A stretch of DNA of 12,771 nucleotides from positions 1 to 12,771 of the forward strand of contig JALNWS010000125.1 of the NCBI GenBank assembly GCA_023230755.1. The letters run 5' to 3'. Both the position numbers and the translations under genes were made by a program. The notes under the pieces were generated by a model. The model was not told the DNA's origin and ran no database searches. It was given only the letters and a program-made list of their open reading frames with translations. Below are positions 1 to 6,937 of the stretch, piece after piece; the stretch's first letter is position 1; each line of letters opens with the position of its first letter. The DNA comes from Azoarcus sp. (GTDB lineage Bacteria; Pseudomonadota; Gammaproteobacteria; Burkholderiales; Rhodocyclaceae).

Positions 1-1
1 C

Positions 2-1348
2 ATTCTCCTGGCGACACGGCTCAGTCGTGGCGTCAGCGTCCCCATACGGCAAGTGGCCGAGACCGTCACCCGGATCGGACAGGGACAACTCAACGAGCGC
101 GTGCCCGTTCTCGGCGGCGGCAGCCTTGCCACGCTGGCCGAGGGCGTCAACGAAATGGCAGCGCGCCTGGCCGGCGCGCACGACGAGCTGGTGCGCAAGG
201 TGGAAGAGGCGACGTCCGAGATGCGCGTGCGCAAGGAAGAGGCAGAACGCGCCAATCTGGCCAAATCCCGCTTTCTGGCTGCCGCCAGTCACGACTTGCG
301 TCAGCCAATGCATGCGCTGGGACTGTTCGTGTCTGAGCTGGCGCAGCACACACATGCGCCTGAGAGCCGCCGCCTCGTGCAGCGCATTGCCGCTTCTGCG
401 GAAGCCATGGACAACCTGCTCGACAGCCTGCTCGACATCTCCAAGCTCGACGCCGGCGTACTGCAGCCCAACCCTCGGCCATTTGCACTGCAGCCCGTTC
501 TCGAACGCATTGCCGCCGAGCAGCGACCAGCAGCCGAAGAGCGCGAACTGCGCCTGAAGGCACGCCCGACCCCCTGCTGGGCTTTCACCGATCCGGTGCT
601 TTTCGAGCGCATCATCACCAACCTCGTGAGCAACGCCATCCGCTATACGGCGAGCGGCAGCATTCTGATCGCCTGCCGCAAGCGAGGTGACAAGGTGCGC
701 ATCGAGGTACGCGACAGTGGTGTCGGCATTCCGAAGGAATCGCAGGAAATCATTTTTCAGGAGTTCATCCAGCTCGACAACGCGGAGCGTGCCCGGGTCA
801 AGGGTCTGGGACTCGGTCTTGCAATCGTGCGCCGCCTCGCCGTACTCCTGGGCCACCACCTCGAACTGAAATCGGCCCTTGGCCGTGGCTCGGTGTTCGC
901 GATCGAAATGCAGTCGGCCGCCCCTGAACATAATGCTGAGCTGTCTGATCACGCCCGCACGCCAGGGGACCTGAAGGGCCTGCATGTCGCACTCGTTGAC
1001 GACGACCCCCTCGCGCGCGCCGGCATGGAGAGTCTGTTGCGTTCCTGGGGGTGCAGGATGATGTCCGCCGAGTCACCGGAAGTCCTGCTCAAAATGATGA
1101 CACTGAGCACCTCGCCACTCGACCTGATGATCAGCGACTACCGCCTGCACGGAGAGTACAGCGGGATCGACATCATCAATGCTGCGCGCGGCAAGCTCGG
1201 TCCGGGACTGCCCGCCATCCTCATCAGCGGCGACACCGGCGCGGAGACCCTGCGCCTTGCCCAGCAGGCCGGCATACCCCTGCTGCACAAGCCGGTGCGA
1301 CCAGCGCGCCTGAGGGCACTCATCCACCGCCTCATCGGCAACAACTAG
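2..1348 (+). CDS. Hybrid sensor histidine kinase/response regulator, 5' end cut by window edge
   Basis: This is the C-terminal part of a membrane-linked hybrid histidine kinase. The frame is open to the left edge, so the GTG at 53 is not a credible start; 448 codons are visible. Numbering from the codon at base 2, residues about 1-57 look like the end of a membrane segment plus a HAMP linker. A coiled-coil-like stretch follows. The H-box SHDLRQP has its phosphoacceptor His at residue 97 (bases 290-292). The ATPase domain has an N-box (NLVSNAIRYT, about 207-216), a G1 box (DSGVGIP, from 238) and a G2 box (GLGLGLAIV, from 268). A receiver fills about 326-448, with the acidic pair in VDDDP, phosphoacceptor Asp 379 (SDYRL), ISGDTG and the conserved Lys in LHKPV. 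All catalytic residues are present, so it should be active. The sensed signal and any partner regulator lie outside the window. The frame ends with TAG. Confidence 0.93.
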   Translation: MLLATRLSRGVSVPIRQVAETVTRIGQGQLNERVPVLGGGSLATLAEGVNEMAARLAGAHDELVRKVEEATSEMRVRKEEAERANLAKSRFLAAASHDLRQPMHALGLFVSELAQHTHAPESRRLVQRIAASAEAMDNLLDSLLDISKLDAGVLQPNPRPFALQPVLERIAAEQRPAAEERELRLKARPTPCWAFTDPVLFERIITNLVSNAIRYTASGSILIACRKRGDKVRIEVRDSGVGIPKESQEIIFQEFIQLDNAERARVKGLGLGLAIVRRLAVLLGHHLELKSALGRGSVFAIEMQSAAPEHNAELSDHARTPGDLKGLHVALVDDDPLARAGMESLLRSWGCRMMSAESPEVLLKMMTLSTSPLDLMISDYRLHGEYSGIDIINAARGKLGPGLPAILISGDTGAETLRLAQQAGIPLLHKPVRPARLRALIHRLIGNN

Positions 1349-1357
1349 TTGCACGAA

Positions 1358-1402
1358 GGCCGATGCTGCTGTGCGCCATGCGCTAACGCATACGCATCGG
1401 TT
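1358..1402 (+). promoter_or_regulatory. Nested inverted repeat between the kinase and phaM-like genes
   Basis: An outer stem CCGATGC (1360-1366) pairs with GCATCGG (1394-1400); two G-U pairs could extend it to 1358 and 1402. It encloses a second hairpin, ATGCG (1378-1382) with CGCAT (1387-1391), loop CTAA. No T-run follows, so it is not a typical intrinsic terminator. It could be a weak terminator for the kinase gene, a structured leader for the next gene, or an operator. The repeats are seen; the function is not known. Confidence 0.4.
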
Positions 1403-1437
1403 ACCATGAAAATGTGGTTCAACCGGGAGAACAGGAA

Positions 1438-1854
1438 ATGTCAAACGAACAGGCAGCACAGGACCCGCTCGAATTCGTGCGCGGCATGTGGAGCAACATG
1501 GGTTTCAACCTGCCCGGCATGGTGACGCCGACGCTGGACATTGATGAACTCGACAAACGCATCGCCGACATGCGTGCGGTTGAGGGGTGGCTGAAGATGA
1601 ACCTGAACATGCTGCAGATCTCGATCCAGGGTCTGGACATGCAGCGTGCGACCATTGCCGCGGTGAAAGCCATGAGCCAACAGGCACGTGAGAGTAGCGA
1701 CCAGGCATCCGGCGGCGACACCAACCCCTTTGCGTCCGCCGCGGCGATGTGGCCATGGAGCATGATGCCCCAGCCCACAGCGGAAAGCACCGCGGCCAAC
1801 GAAAAGCCAACCGACAGCACGCCACGGGCACGGCGCAAGACAACTGAAAAATAG
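1438..1854 (+). CDS. phaM: PhaM-like polyhydroxyalkanoate granule regulatory protein (short form)
   Basis: The 138-residue protein resembles the PhaM family of betaproteobacteria. PhaM activates PHA synthase and, in Cupriavidus necator, tethers PHA granules to the nucleoid. The family-typical N-terminal core is visible: DPLEFVRGMWSNMG at about 9-22, PGMVTPTLDIDELDKRIADM at about 26-45, then a long amphipathic helix (VEGWLKMNLNMLQISIQGLD) through about 80. A low-complexity Ala/Pro/Thr linker ends in a short basic tail (RARRKTTEK). The ATG at 1438 is chosen because GGGAGA (1425-1430) lies 7 bases upstream; the GTG at 1414 has no such site. The protein is much shorter than the C. necator protein and lacks its long Lys/Ala-rich PAKKA-type tail, so DNA binding may be weaker. 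It may be cotranscribed with the kinase gene 89 bases upstream, but the intervening dyad makes that uncertain. Family confidence is good; the role is inferred. Confidence 0.8.
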   Translation: MSNEQAAQDPLEFVRGMWSNMGFNLPGMVTPTLDIDELDKRIADMRAVEGWLKMNLNMLQISIQGLDMQRATIAAVKAMSQQARESSDQASGGDTNPFASAAAMWPWSMMPQPTAESTAANEKPTDSTPRARRKTTEK

Positions 1855-1893
1855 CCTTGTCCCGGATTACCGCCGGCACTGCTGCAAACAGTT

Positions 1894-3060
1894 TCAGATC
1901 ACGCCTTCGTCTCGCAAGCGCCGGATTTCTTCGCTATCCAAGCCCAGACCCGACAGCAACGCGTCGGTATCCGCGCCTGCGCCCGGCGCGGGTGACGGTG
2001 CGGGCGGCACATAACCCGACAGCGTCACCGGCGGGCCGAACTGGCGCACGCCGCCAACCTCCACCACCATGCCGCGCGCCTTTATCTGCGGATTCGACAA
2101 GCTCTCCTCAAGGCGCAGCACCGGGGTCACGCAGCAATCCACCTCGTCGAACAGCGCGGCCCAGGCCTGCTGGCTGCGACTGCGGAAAATCGCCGACAAT
2201 TCCCTGCGCGCATCGGCGCCGGCCGCGCCGGAATCGAGATGTGCTGGTTTGAGGTCGGGCCTGCCCAGCGTGTCGCACAACAGGTGCCAGAACTTTTCCT
2301 CCAGCGCACCGACCGCCATATGGCGACCATCCGCGGTTTCATACACGCCATAGCACGGCACACCGCCGGTCAGCAGATCCTCGCCACGGGGGCGGACGCC
2401 ACCTCGCGCCAACACCTCGACCAGCGGAAAAATCGCATGCGCGAGGGCGGCATCGGTCATGGCCACATCGACATGGCGACCATGGCCGCTGTTGCGCGCC
2501 TCGAGCAGCGCGACCAGCATCCCGACCACGGCCGCCATCGTTCCCCCCAGCAGATCGCCGACCTGCAGGTTCGGGATCGCCGGCGCGCCCCCGGCTGTAC
2601 CAATCTGGTCGAGTACGCCGGCGTAGCCGATATAGTTGATGTCATGACCCGCGCGCAGCGCATAGGGCCCGGTCTGTCCGTAGCCGGTGATGCTGCACAA
2701 CACCAGGCGCGGATTGGTCTCGGCCAGCTTCGTGTAACCGAGCCCGAGCTTGTCCATGACGCCGGGCCGAAAGCCTTCGACCACGGCATCGGCTGTCTCC
2801 ACCAGACGCAGGAACAGGGCCCTGCCCGCCTCCTGCTTGAGATCAAGCCGCAAGCTTTGCTTGTTGCGGTTGACCACCTGGTAAAAAAAGCTGCTTTCCC
2901 CTGCCATCGCTCCCATCGTGCGAGCGTAGTCACCCACCCCGGTGTCCTCGATCTTGATCACCTCGGCACCGTAGTCAGCCAGGTGCTGGGTCGCCAGCGG
3001 ACCAGGCAGGAGGCGGGTGAGATCGAGAATGCGCAGACCGGACAGAGGTTGAGTTTGCAT
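1894..3060 (-). CDS. Family III CoA-transferase fold protein, probable alpha-methylacyl-CoA racemase
   Basis: The 388-residue protein belongs to the CaiB/BaiF (family III CoA-transferase) superfamily. It opens with the usual GLRILDLTRLLPGPLATQHL and has FRPGVMDKLGLGY at about 97-109. Within the superfamily it looks like the racemase branch (AMACR/MCR), which epimerises 2-methylacyl-CoA thioesters by alpha-proton exchange. GHDINY places His 139, NLQVGDLLGG places Asp 169 and VGALEEKF places Glu 254, matching the racemase His/Asp pair and supporting Glu. The aspartate is also the catalytic residue of true CoA-transferases, so the histidine motif is the main reason for choosing racemase. The length is near the family norm. 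ATG at 3060 has only a weak upstream GAG. The gene follows an intrinsic terminator (3122-3151) by about 60 bases, so it either has its own promoter or depends on read-through. It converges on the phaM-like gene, 39 bases apart. A cytoplasmic location is inferred from the absence of a signal peptide. Confidence 0.87.
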   Translation of the reverse strand: MQTQPLSGLRILDLTRLLPGPLATQHLADYGAEVIKIEDTGVGDYARTMGAMAGESSFFYQVVNRNKQSLRLDLKQEAGRALFLRLVETADAVVEGFRPGVMDKLGLGYTKLAETNPRLVLCSITGYGQTGPYALRAGHDINYIGYAGVLDQIGTAGGAPAIPNLQVGDLLGGTMAAVVGMLVALLEARNSGHGRHVDVAMTDAALAHAIFPLVEVLARGGVRPRGEDLLTGGVPCYGVYETADGRHMAVGALEEKFWHLLCDTLGRPDLKPAHLDSGAAGADARRELSAIFRSRSQQAWAALFDEVDCCVTPVLRLEESLSNPQIKARGMVVEVGGVRQFGPPVTLSGYVPPAPSPAPGAGADTDALLSGLGLDSEEIRRLRDEGVI

Positions 3061-3121
3061 GATGGAACTCGGCTAAAAATCAACAGGACAGACCTGGGCG
3101 GCCGCGCCAGCCCGACCTCTC
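3061..3121 (-). other. Short leader of the racemase gene
   Basis: About 60 bases separate the upstream operon's terminator T-run from the racemase ATG. I see no convincing -35/-10 pair and no strong Shine-Dalgarno site. Transcription may start inside or upstream of the terminator, or arise by read-through. Confidence 0.3.
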
Positions 3122-3151
3122 AAAAAAATCGGCCCGGCATCGCCGGGCCGA
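3122..3151 (-). terminator. Rho-independent terminator of the transporter/ligase operon
   Basis: A perfect 10-bp GC-rich stem, TCGGCCCGGC (3129-3138) with GCCGGGCCGA (3142-3151), has a 3-base loop. Read on the minus strand it is followed at once by seven T residues (complement of 3122-3128). It sits about 30 bases after the stop of the ligase-like gene ending at 3182, in the right orientation to end the operon. Confidence 0.92.
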
Positions 3152-3181
3152 AGCTGCCCACACACAACACCGGGTGCAGTA

Positions 3182-4414
3182 CTAGTCGTACTTGCGAATA
3201 TCGTCGATGAGCTTGCCATCGTTAGCCAGACTACCTGGCGCACAGAAGCACACTTCGCCCCGCAGTTTGGTGAGTTCGCGAATGCTCGCCACAATATCGG
3301 CCTCAAGCGTATCACTGCCGGCCCCGGTCTCACAGTGCAACGTCATACGGTCATTGAGACCCGGATTGTCGACCACCAGCCGGCCACGGCCAATCTGCGG
3401 ATGACGTCTGACGACTTCTGCAACCTGACCAGGATGCACGAACATGCCCTTGACCTTGGTGGTCTGGTCGGCCCGTCCCATCCAGCCCTTGATACGAACA
3501 TTGGTGCGGCCACAGGCGGATGTGCCGGGCATGACGGCCGACAGGTCGCCAGTCCCGAAGCGGATCAGCGGATAGTCCGGATTGAAGGTCGTCACCACGA
3601 CCTCCCCGACTTCACCATCGGGGACCGGGTCGCCGGTGCCGGGTCGTACGATTTCGAGCACGATGTCCTCACCGACCACCATGCCCTCACCACCCGGCGT
3701 CTCATATGCAATCAGCCCGATGTCTGCCGTGGCATAGGCCTGGCTGGCGCGAACACCGCGTGCAGCAAAACCCTCGCGAAGGCTCGCGGGGAAGGCCTCG
3801 CCCGAGACGAACGCCTTGGTGAATGTGGGCTTCACCCCCGTCTCATCGGCCTTGTCGAGCAGGATGCGCAGGAAAGACGGCGTCCCGACATAGGCATTGG
3901 GCTGAAGATCCACCATTGCGGCAAGCTGCAGTTCAGTCTGTCCGACGCCGGCAGGAAACACGGTGCAGCCGAGTGCATGCGCTGCCGTCTCCATCATCGA
4001 CCCTGCGGGGGTGAAGTGGTAGGCGAAGGTGTTGTGCACCAGGTCGCCTTCGCGAAAACCTGCCGCATACAGCGCACGTGCCAGCCGGTAATAGTCTGGG
4101 CGCGCTCCCTCCGGTTCGTACAGCGGCCCTGGCGACGAAAACACCCGCTTGCAGGCTGAGCCCCAGCGCACCGCCGAGAAGCCGCCAAAGGGGCGTGCAC
4201 GCTTCTGCTGCTCGAGCAACTCGGACTTGCGGATCACTGGCAAGCGGGAAAGGGCCTCGCGGCTCGTCACCGCTGCCGCGTCGAACCCCTTCAGGCTTGC
4301 TGCAAAGGCAGGGGCACTGGACTGAGCGTGAGCGATCTGCGCCGGCAGCCGTGCGAGCAGGTCGCGCTCGCGCTCGGCCGGGTCGCGAATCTCTCTGTCA
4401 TCGTAATGGCTCAT
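3182..4414 (-). CDS. Phenylacetate-CoA ligase-like AMP-dependent synthetase family protein
   Basis: The 410-residue protein resembles the PaaK branch of ANL adenylating enzymes, which form acyl-CoA from a carboxylate, ATP and CoA. Its length is close to PaaK. Visible family features are PNAYVGTPSFLRILL (about 172-186), FVSGEAFP (202-209), the A5-like AYATADIG (226-233), FGTGD with Asp 290, and the hinge GRADQTTKVKGMFVHPGQV (313-331). GKLID near the C-terminus holds a possible catalytic Lys 401. The phosphate-binding loop is odd: where PaaK has SSGTTGKP this protein has SSPGPLYEP (93-101), lacking the Thr and Lys. Substrate and even ligase activity are therefore uncertain. ATG 4414 is preceded by AGGA about 8 bases upstream; longer frames run into the upstream ATPase gene and are rejected. 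It is the last gene of the operon, 86 bases after the LivF-type gene, and is followed by a strong terminator. An aromatic or other carboxylate is a plausible substrate by analogy only. Confidence 0.85.
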   Translation of the reverse strand: MSHYDDREIRDPAERERDLLARLPAQIAHAQSSAPAFAASLKGFDAAAVTSREALSRLPVIRKSELLEQQKRARPFGGFSAVRWGSACKRVFSSPGPLYEPEGARPDYYRLARALYAAGFREGDLVHNTFAYHFTPAGSMMETAAHALGCTVFPAGVGQTELQLAAMVDLQPNAYVGTPSFLRILLDKADETGVKPTFTKAFVSGEAFPASLREGFAARGVRASQAYATADIGLIAYETPGGEGMVVGEDIVLEIVRPGTGDPVPDGEVGEVVVTTFNPDYPLIRFGTGDLSAVMPGTSACGRTNVRIKGWMGRADQTTKVKGMFVHPGQVAEVVRRHPQIGRGRLVVDNPGLNDRMTLHCETGAGSDTLEADIVASIRELTKLRGEVCFCAPGSLANDGKLIDDIRKYD

Positions 4415-4500
4415 GCGTGGATCCTGATTATTTGTGAGCCCGGCGGCCTGACAAGGCGCGGCCGCAAGCGGGCGAAGGCGTAAGGTCGGGTCGGCGGGAC

Positions 4501-5337
4501 TCAGCTGAGCCAGCGCTTGCGGCGGCGATAGTGCTTGACGTCGCGGAAACTCTTGCGCCCCTCGCCTGCCAGGCCAAGATAGAACTCCTTCACGTCCTCG
4601 TTCGTCGCCAATTCGCTGGCGGCGCCTTCCATCACGATGCGGCCGTTCTCCATGATGTAGCCGAAGTCGGCATAGCGCAGTGCGACCATGGTGTTCTGCT
4701 CCGCAAGCAGAAAGCTGACCTGTTCCTTGCTGTTGAGGTCCTTCACGATCTCGAAGATCTCTTCCACGATCTGCGGCGCCAGACCCATCGACGGCTCGTC
4801 GAGCAGGATCATCTCCGGCTTGGCCATCAGTGCGCGTCCGATGGCACACATCTGCTGCTCACCACCCGAGGTGTAGCCGGCCTGCGACGTCCGTCGCGTC
4901 TTGAGCCGCGGGAAGTAGTGATAGACCTTCTCCAGGTTGTCCTTGAGTTCGGCACGCGAGATGCTGCGGGTGTAGGCGCCGGTCAGCAGGTTCTCCTCGA
5001 TGGTGAGGTGGCCGAAACAGTGCCGGCCCTCCATCACCTGGATCACCCCGCGCTTGACGAGATCGTTCGGCGTCATCTGGTCGATGCGCTGGCCCTTGAA
5101 CTCGATGCTGCCCTTGGTGACATCGCCGCGCTCGGCGCCGAGCAGATTCGAGATCGATTTCAGCGTGGTCGACTTGCCCGCGCCATTGGCGCCAAGCAGG
5201 GCCACGATGCTGCCCTTCTCGACCTGCAGGGACACGCCCTTGAGCACGAGAATGACGTGATCGTAGATCACCTCGACGTTGTTGATGCTGAGGTAGGGCG
5301 CCGCACTGGCGGCGCTGGCGGTGGCTGCATTGGTCAT
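4501..5337 (-). CDS. livF: LivF-type ABC transporter ATP-binding protein
   Basis: This 278-residue ATPase powers the Liv-type importer together with the LivG-type protein. Residues 49-57 are Walker A (GANGAGKST) and Gln 100 is the Q-loop. The signature is TSGGEQQM (156-163), Walker B is MILLDE (176-181), and the D-loop region is SMGLAP. The switch region is LAEQN (212-216), the Gln/Asn variant usual in LivF. The C-terminus carries a basic extension past the usual end, including HYRRRKRW. ATG 5337 is the only reasonable start: AAGG lies about 9 bases upstream and GGAGACA sits further up. The N-terminal leader is Ala-rich (MTNAATASAASAAP). The gene is separated from the binding-protein gene by 187 bases full of hairpins. 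The symbol marks the LivF class; branched-chain amino acids are not established as the substrate. Confidence 0.92.
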   Translation of the reverse strand: MTNAATASAASAAPYLSINNVEVIYDHVILVLKGVSLQVEKGSIVALLGANGAGKSTTLKSISNLLGAERGDVTKGSIEFKGQRIDQMTPNDLVKRGVIQVMEGRHCFGHLTIEENLLTGAYTRSISRAELKDNLEKVYHYFPRLKTRRTSQAGYTSGGEQQMCAIGRALMAKPEMILLDEPSMGLAPQIVEEIFEIVKDLNSKEQVSFLLAEQNTMVALRYADFGYIMENGRIVMEGAASELATNEDVKEFYLGLAGEGRKSFRDVKHYRRRKRWLS

Positions 5338-5385
5338 GGTTTTTGCCTTGTGTCTCCGTCCCACCTCCCCGGTCTTGCCGGCAGA

Positions 5386-5515
5386 GGGTCTGCAGGATGC
5401 TCGTATGTGCCCGGACAAGCACCCTGCAGACCCCCGCTTGCGCGGGGAGCCTGCACCGGCAGACCTGGGCCTGCCGGTTTCGTCTGCATTCCGGACCCAA
5501 TCGCGGTCCGGATGC
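5386..5515 (-). promoter_or_regulatory. Cluster of four intergenic stem-loops between binding protein and LivF-type genes
   Basis: The 187-base gap 5338-5524 has no gene but four inverted repeats. Stem 1 is 11 bp, GGGTCTGCAGG (5386-5396) with CCTGCAGACCC (5423-5433). Stem 2 is CCCCGC (5432-5437) with GCGGGG (5442-5447); it overlaps and competes with stem 1. Stem 3 is ACCGGCAG (5455-5462) with CTGCCGGT (5471-5478). Stem 4 is TCCGGACC (5490-5497) with GGTCCGGA (5505-5512), extended by GCA/TGC around one bulged base. None has a downstream T-run on the minus strand. Likely roles are protecting the 3' end of the binding-protein mRNA, partial termination, or controlling LivF translation. The structures are read directly; the roles are inferred. 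Confidence 0.65.
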
Positions 5516-5524
5516 GTCTGCGAC

Positions 5525-6847
5525 TTACATCTCCTTGGAGCAGTCGCGCGGGGTAATGCCCTTTTCCTTGGCGTAGGCGGCGGCCGACTCCTCGATCATG
5601 CCGCGCACCAGGGGCTTGTCGGCTTCGATCCAGTCGGTCACGACGTTCCACTTGGAACCGTCCCATTGCTGGAACTTGACCTTGCCTGCACCTTCATGAT
5701 CCTTGCAGCTGATCTTGAGGTCAGGCATGAAGCCGGCGGCACCCAGTGCGGCGAGGCGCTTGGTATCGAGGTTGAGGTGTTCGAAACCCCAGCGCATCTG
5801 CTCGCCGGTCATCGACTTGCCCTTGCCGAACTTTTCCTGTGCGGTGCGGATCGCTTCGACGGTGATGATGCCGTGCACCACACCACGGTTATAGAGCACG
5901 CTGCCAACGCGTTCCTTGTCTTCCATGTTGCCGGCGTTCTTGGCATAGACGTTGGTCTGGATGTCCTTGATCACCGGATAGTTGGCACCGGCAACGTTGA
6001 AGCCGGCAGCCACGAAGCCCTTGGCGGCATCGCCGGCGGGGATGGCATCCTCTTCGGAGCCGGACCACCACACACCGATGATCTTGTCGCGCGAATAGCC
6101 GGTCTTGGCCGCGGTCCGCAGCGCGGTGGCATTCATCACGCCCCAGCCCCACAGGATCACGTAGTCAGGCTTCTGCTGGCGAATCTGCAGCCACTGGGCC
6201 TGCTGCTCGTTACCCGGGTGGGCAACCGCAACTTTCTGCAGTTCGAAGCCATGCTTCTCGGCGAGCTTGTCCATGATGGCGTGCGACTCCTTGCCATAGG
6301 CCGAGTCGTGATACAGCAGGCCGATCTTCTTGCCCTTGAGCTTGTCCATGCCACCGGCCTTGGTGCCGATGTAGTTCACGATGGCCGAGGCCTGCGACCA
6401 GTAGGTCGTGACCATCGGGAACACCCACGGGAACACACTGCCGTCAGCGGCATCGGTGCGGCCATAGCCGATGGTGACCATCGGAATCTTGTCCTGCTCG
6501 ACTTTCTCCAGCACCGAGTAGGTGATGCCGGTCGACAGCGGCTGGAATACCGAGTTACCGGTCGGCCCCTTGTTCTTCAGACGCTCATAGCACTCGACGC
6601 CACGGGCATTGTTGTATTCGGTTTCGCATTCTTCCCAGGTCAGCTTGACGCCGTTTACGCCGCCGTCACGGGCGTTGACCATGGCCATGTAGTCGATCCA
6701 GCCACCATACAGCGAGGCGCCATTCGAACCATAGGGACCGACGCGATAGCTCGGCAAGCCGATGAACTGTTCCTGCGCAGCGGCATAGCCGCTCACGAGC
6801 AGGCCTGCGATGGCTGCGCCGATGAGTGCGGATTTCTTCAGTTTCAT
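5525..6847 (-). CDS. Periplasmic substrate-binding protein of a Liv-type ABC importer
   Basis: The 440-residue protein is the periplasmic ligand-binding component (type I fold, leucine/amide-binding family) of the adjacent transporter. It starts with a clear Sec signal peptide: basic MKLKK, a hydrophobic core, then a likely cleavage after AAA at residue 24. Typical content follows, such as GLPSYRVGPYGSNG just after the leader, IPMVTIGYGRTDAADGSVFPW in the first lobe and KGKKIGLLYHDSAYGKE in the second. ATG 6847 has a strong AGGAGA site about 7 bases upstream. It lies between the LivM and LivF genes, flanked on both sides by hairpin-containing gaps, which could give it higher expression than the membrane parts. 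Related proteins bind amino acids, amides, aromatic acids or other carboxylates. Here the neighbouring ligases favour a carboxylate, but the ligand cannot be deduced. Confidence 0.92.
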   Translation of the reverse strand: MKLKKSALIGAAIAGLLVSGYAAAQEQFIGLPSYRVGPYGSNGASLYGGWIDYMAMVNARDGGVNGVKLTWEECETEYNNARGVECYERLKNKGPTGNSVFQPLSTGITYSVLEKVEQDKIPMVTIGYGRTDAADGSVFPWVFPMVTTYWSQASAIVNYIGTKAGGMDKLKGKKIGLLYHDSAYGKESHAIMDKLAEKHGFELQKVAVAHPGNEQQAQWLQIRQQKPDYVILWGWGVMNATALRTAAKTGYSRDKIIGVWWSGSEEDAIPAGDAAKGFVAAGFNVAGANYPVIKDIQTNVYAKNAGNMEDKERVGSVLYNRGVVHGIITVEAIRTAQEKFGKGKSMTGEQMRWGFEHLNLDTKRLAALGAAGFMPDLKISCKDHEGAGKVKFQQWDGSKWNVVTDWIEADKPLVRGMIEESAAAYAKEKGITPRDCSKEM

Positions 6848-6898
6848 GAGTGTCTCCTCTCTTATGTGTGTGGTGCTGCTTCGTACTGCCTTGAAACC

Positions 6899-6920
6899 GA
6901 CCGACGCAACAGCGTCGGTC
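6899..6920 (-). promoter_or_regulatory. Perfect stem-loop between LivM-type and binding-protein genes
   Basis: GACCGACGC (6899-6907) pairs perfectly with GCGTCGGTC (6912-6920) around a 4-base loop. On the minus strand it lies between the LivM stop and the binding-protein ribosome site, and no T-run follows. It could shield processed mRNA ends or act as a weak terminator, raising or lowering binding-protein mRNA relative to permease mRNA. Confidence 0.6.
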
Positions 6921-6937
6921 TGATGCCCGGAAAATGC

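Noticed and set aside
1855..1893. Search for a bidirectional terminator between the convergent phaM-like and racemase genes
   Set aside because: Only weak, short complementarities are present and no T-run flanks a stable stem.
2239..3210. 323-codon open frame on the plus strand
   Set aside because: It overlaps the racemase gene on the other strand and runs through the terminator; no domain is visible.
4443..4465. 6-bp inverted repeat GCGGCC/GGCCGC between LivF and PaaK-like genes
   Set aside because: It is short, GC-rich and has an 11-base loop; such repeats are common by chance in this base composition, and there is no T-run.
4415..4849. N-terminal extension of the PaaK-like frame upstream of 4414
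   Set aside because: It overlaps the LivF coding sequence in another frame and has low-complexity Arg/Gly content. The ATG at 4414 has a ribosome site and begins the conserved sequence.
4531..5556. 341-codon open frame on the plus strand
   Set aside because: Antisense to the LivF gene and the hairpin gap; it has the same His/Asp/Leu-rich artefact composition.
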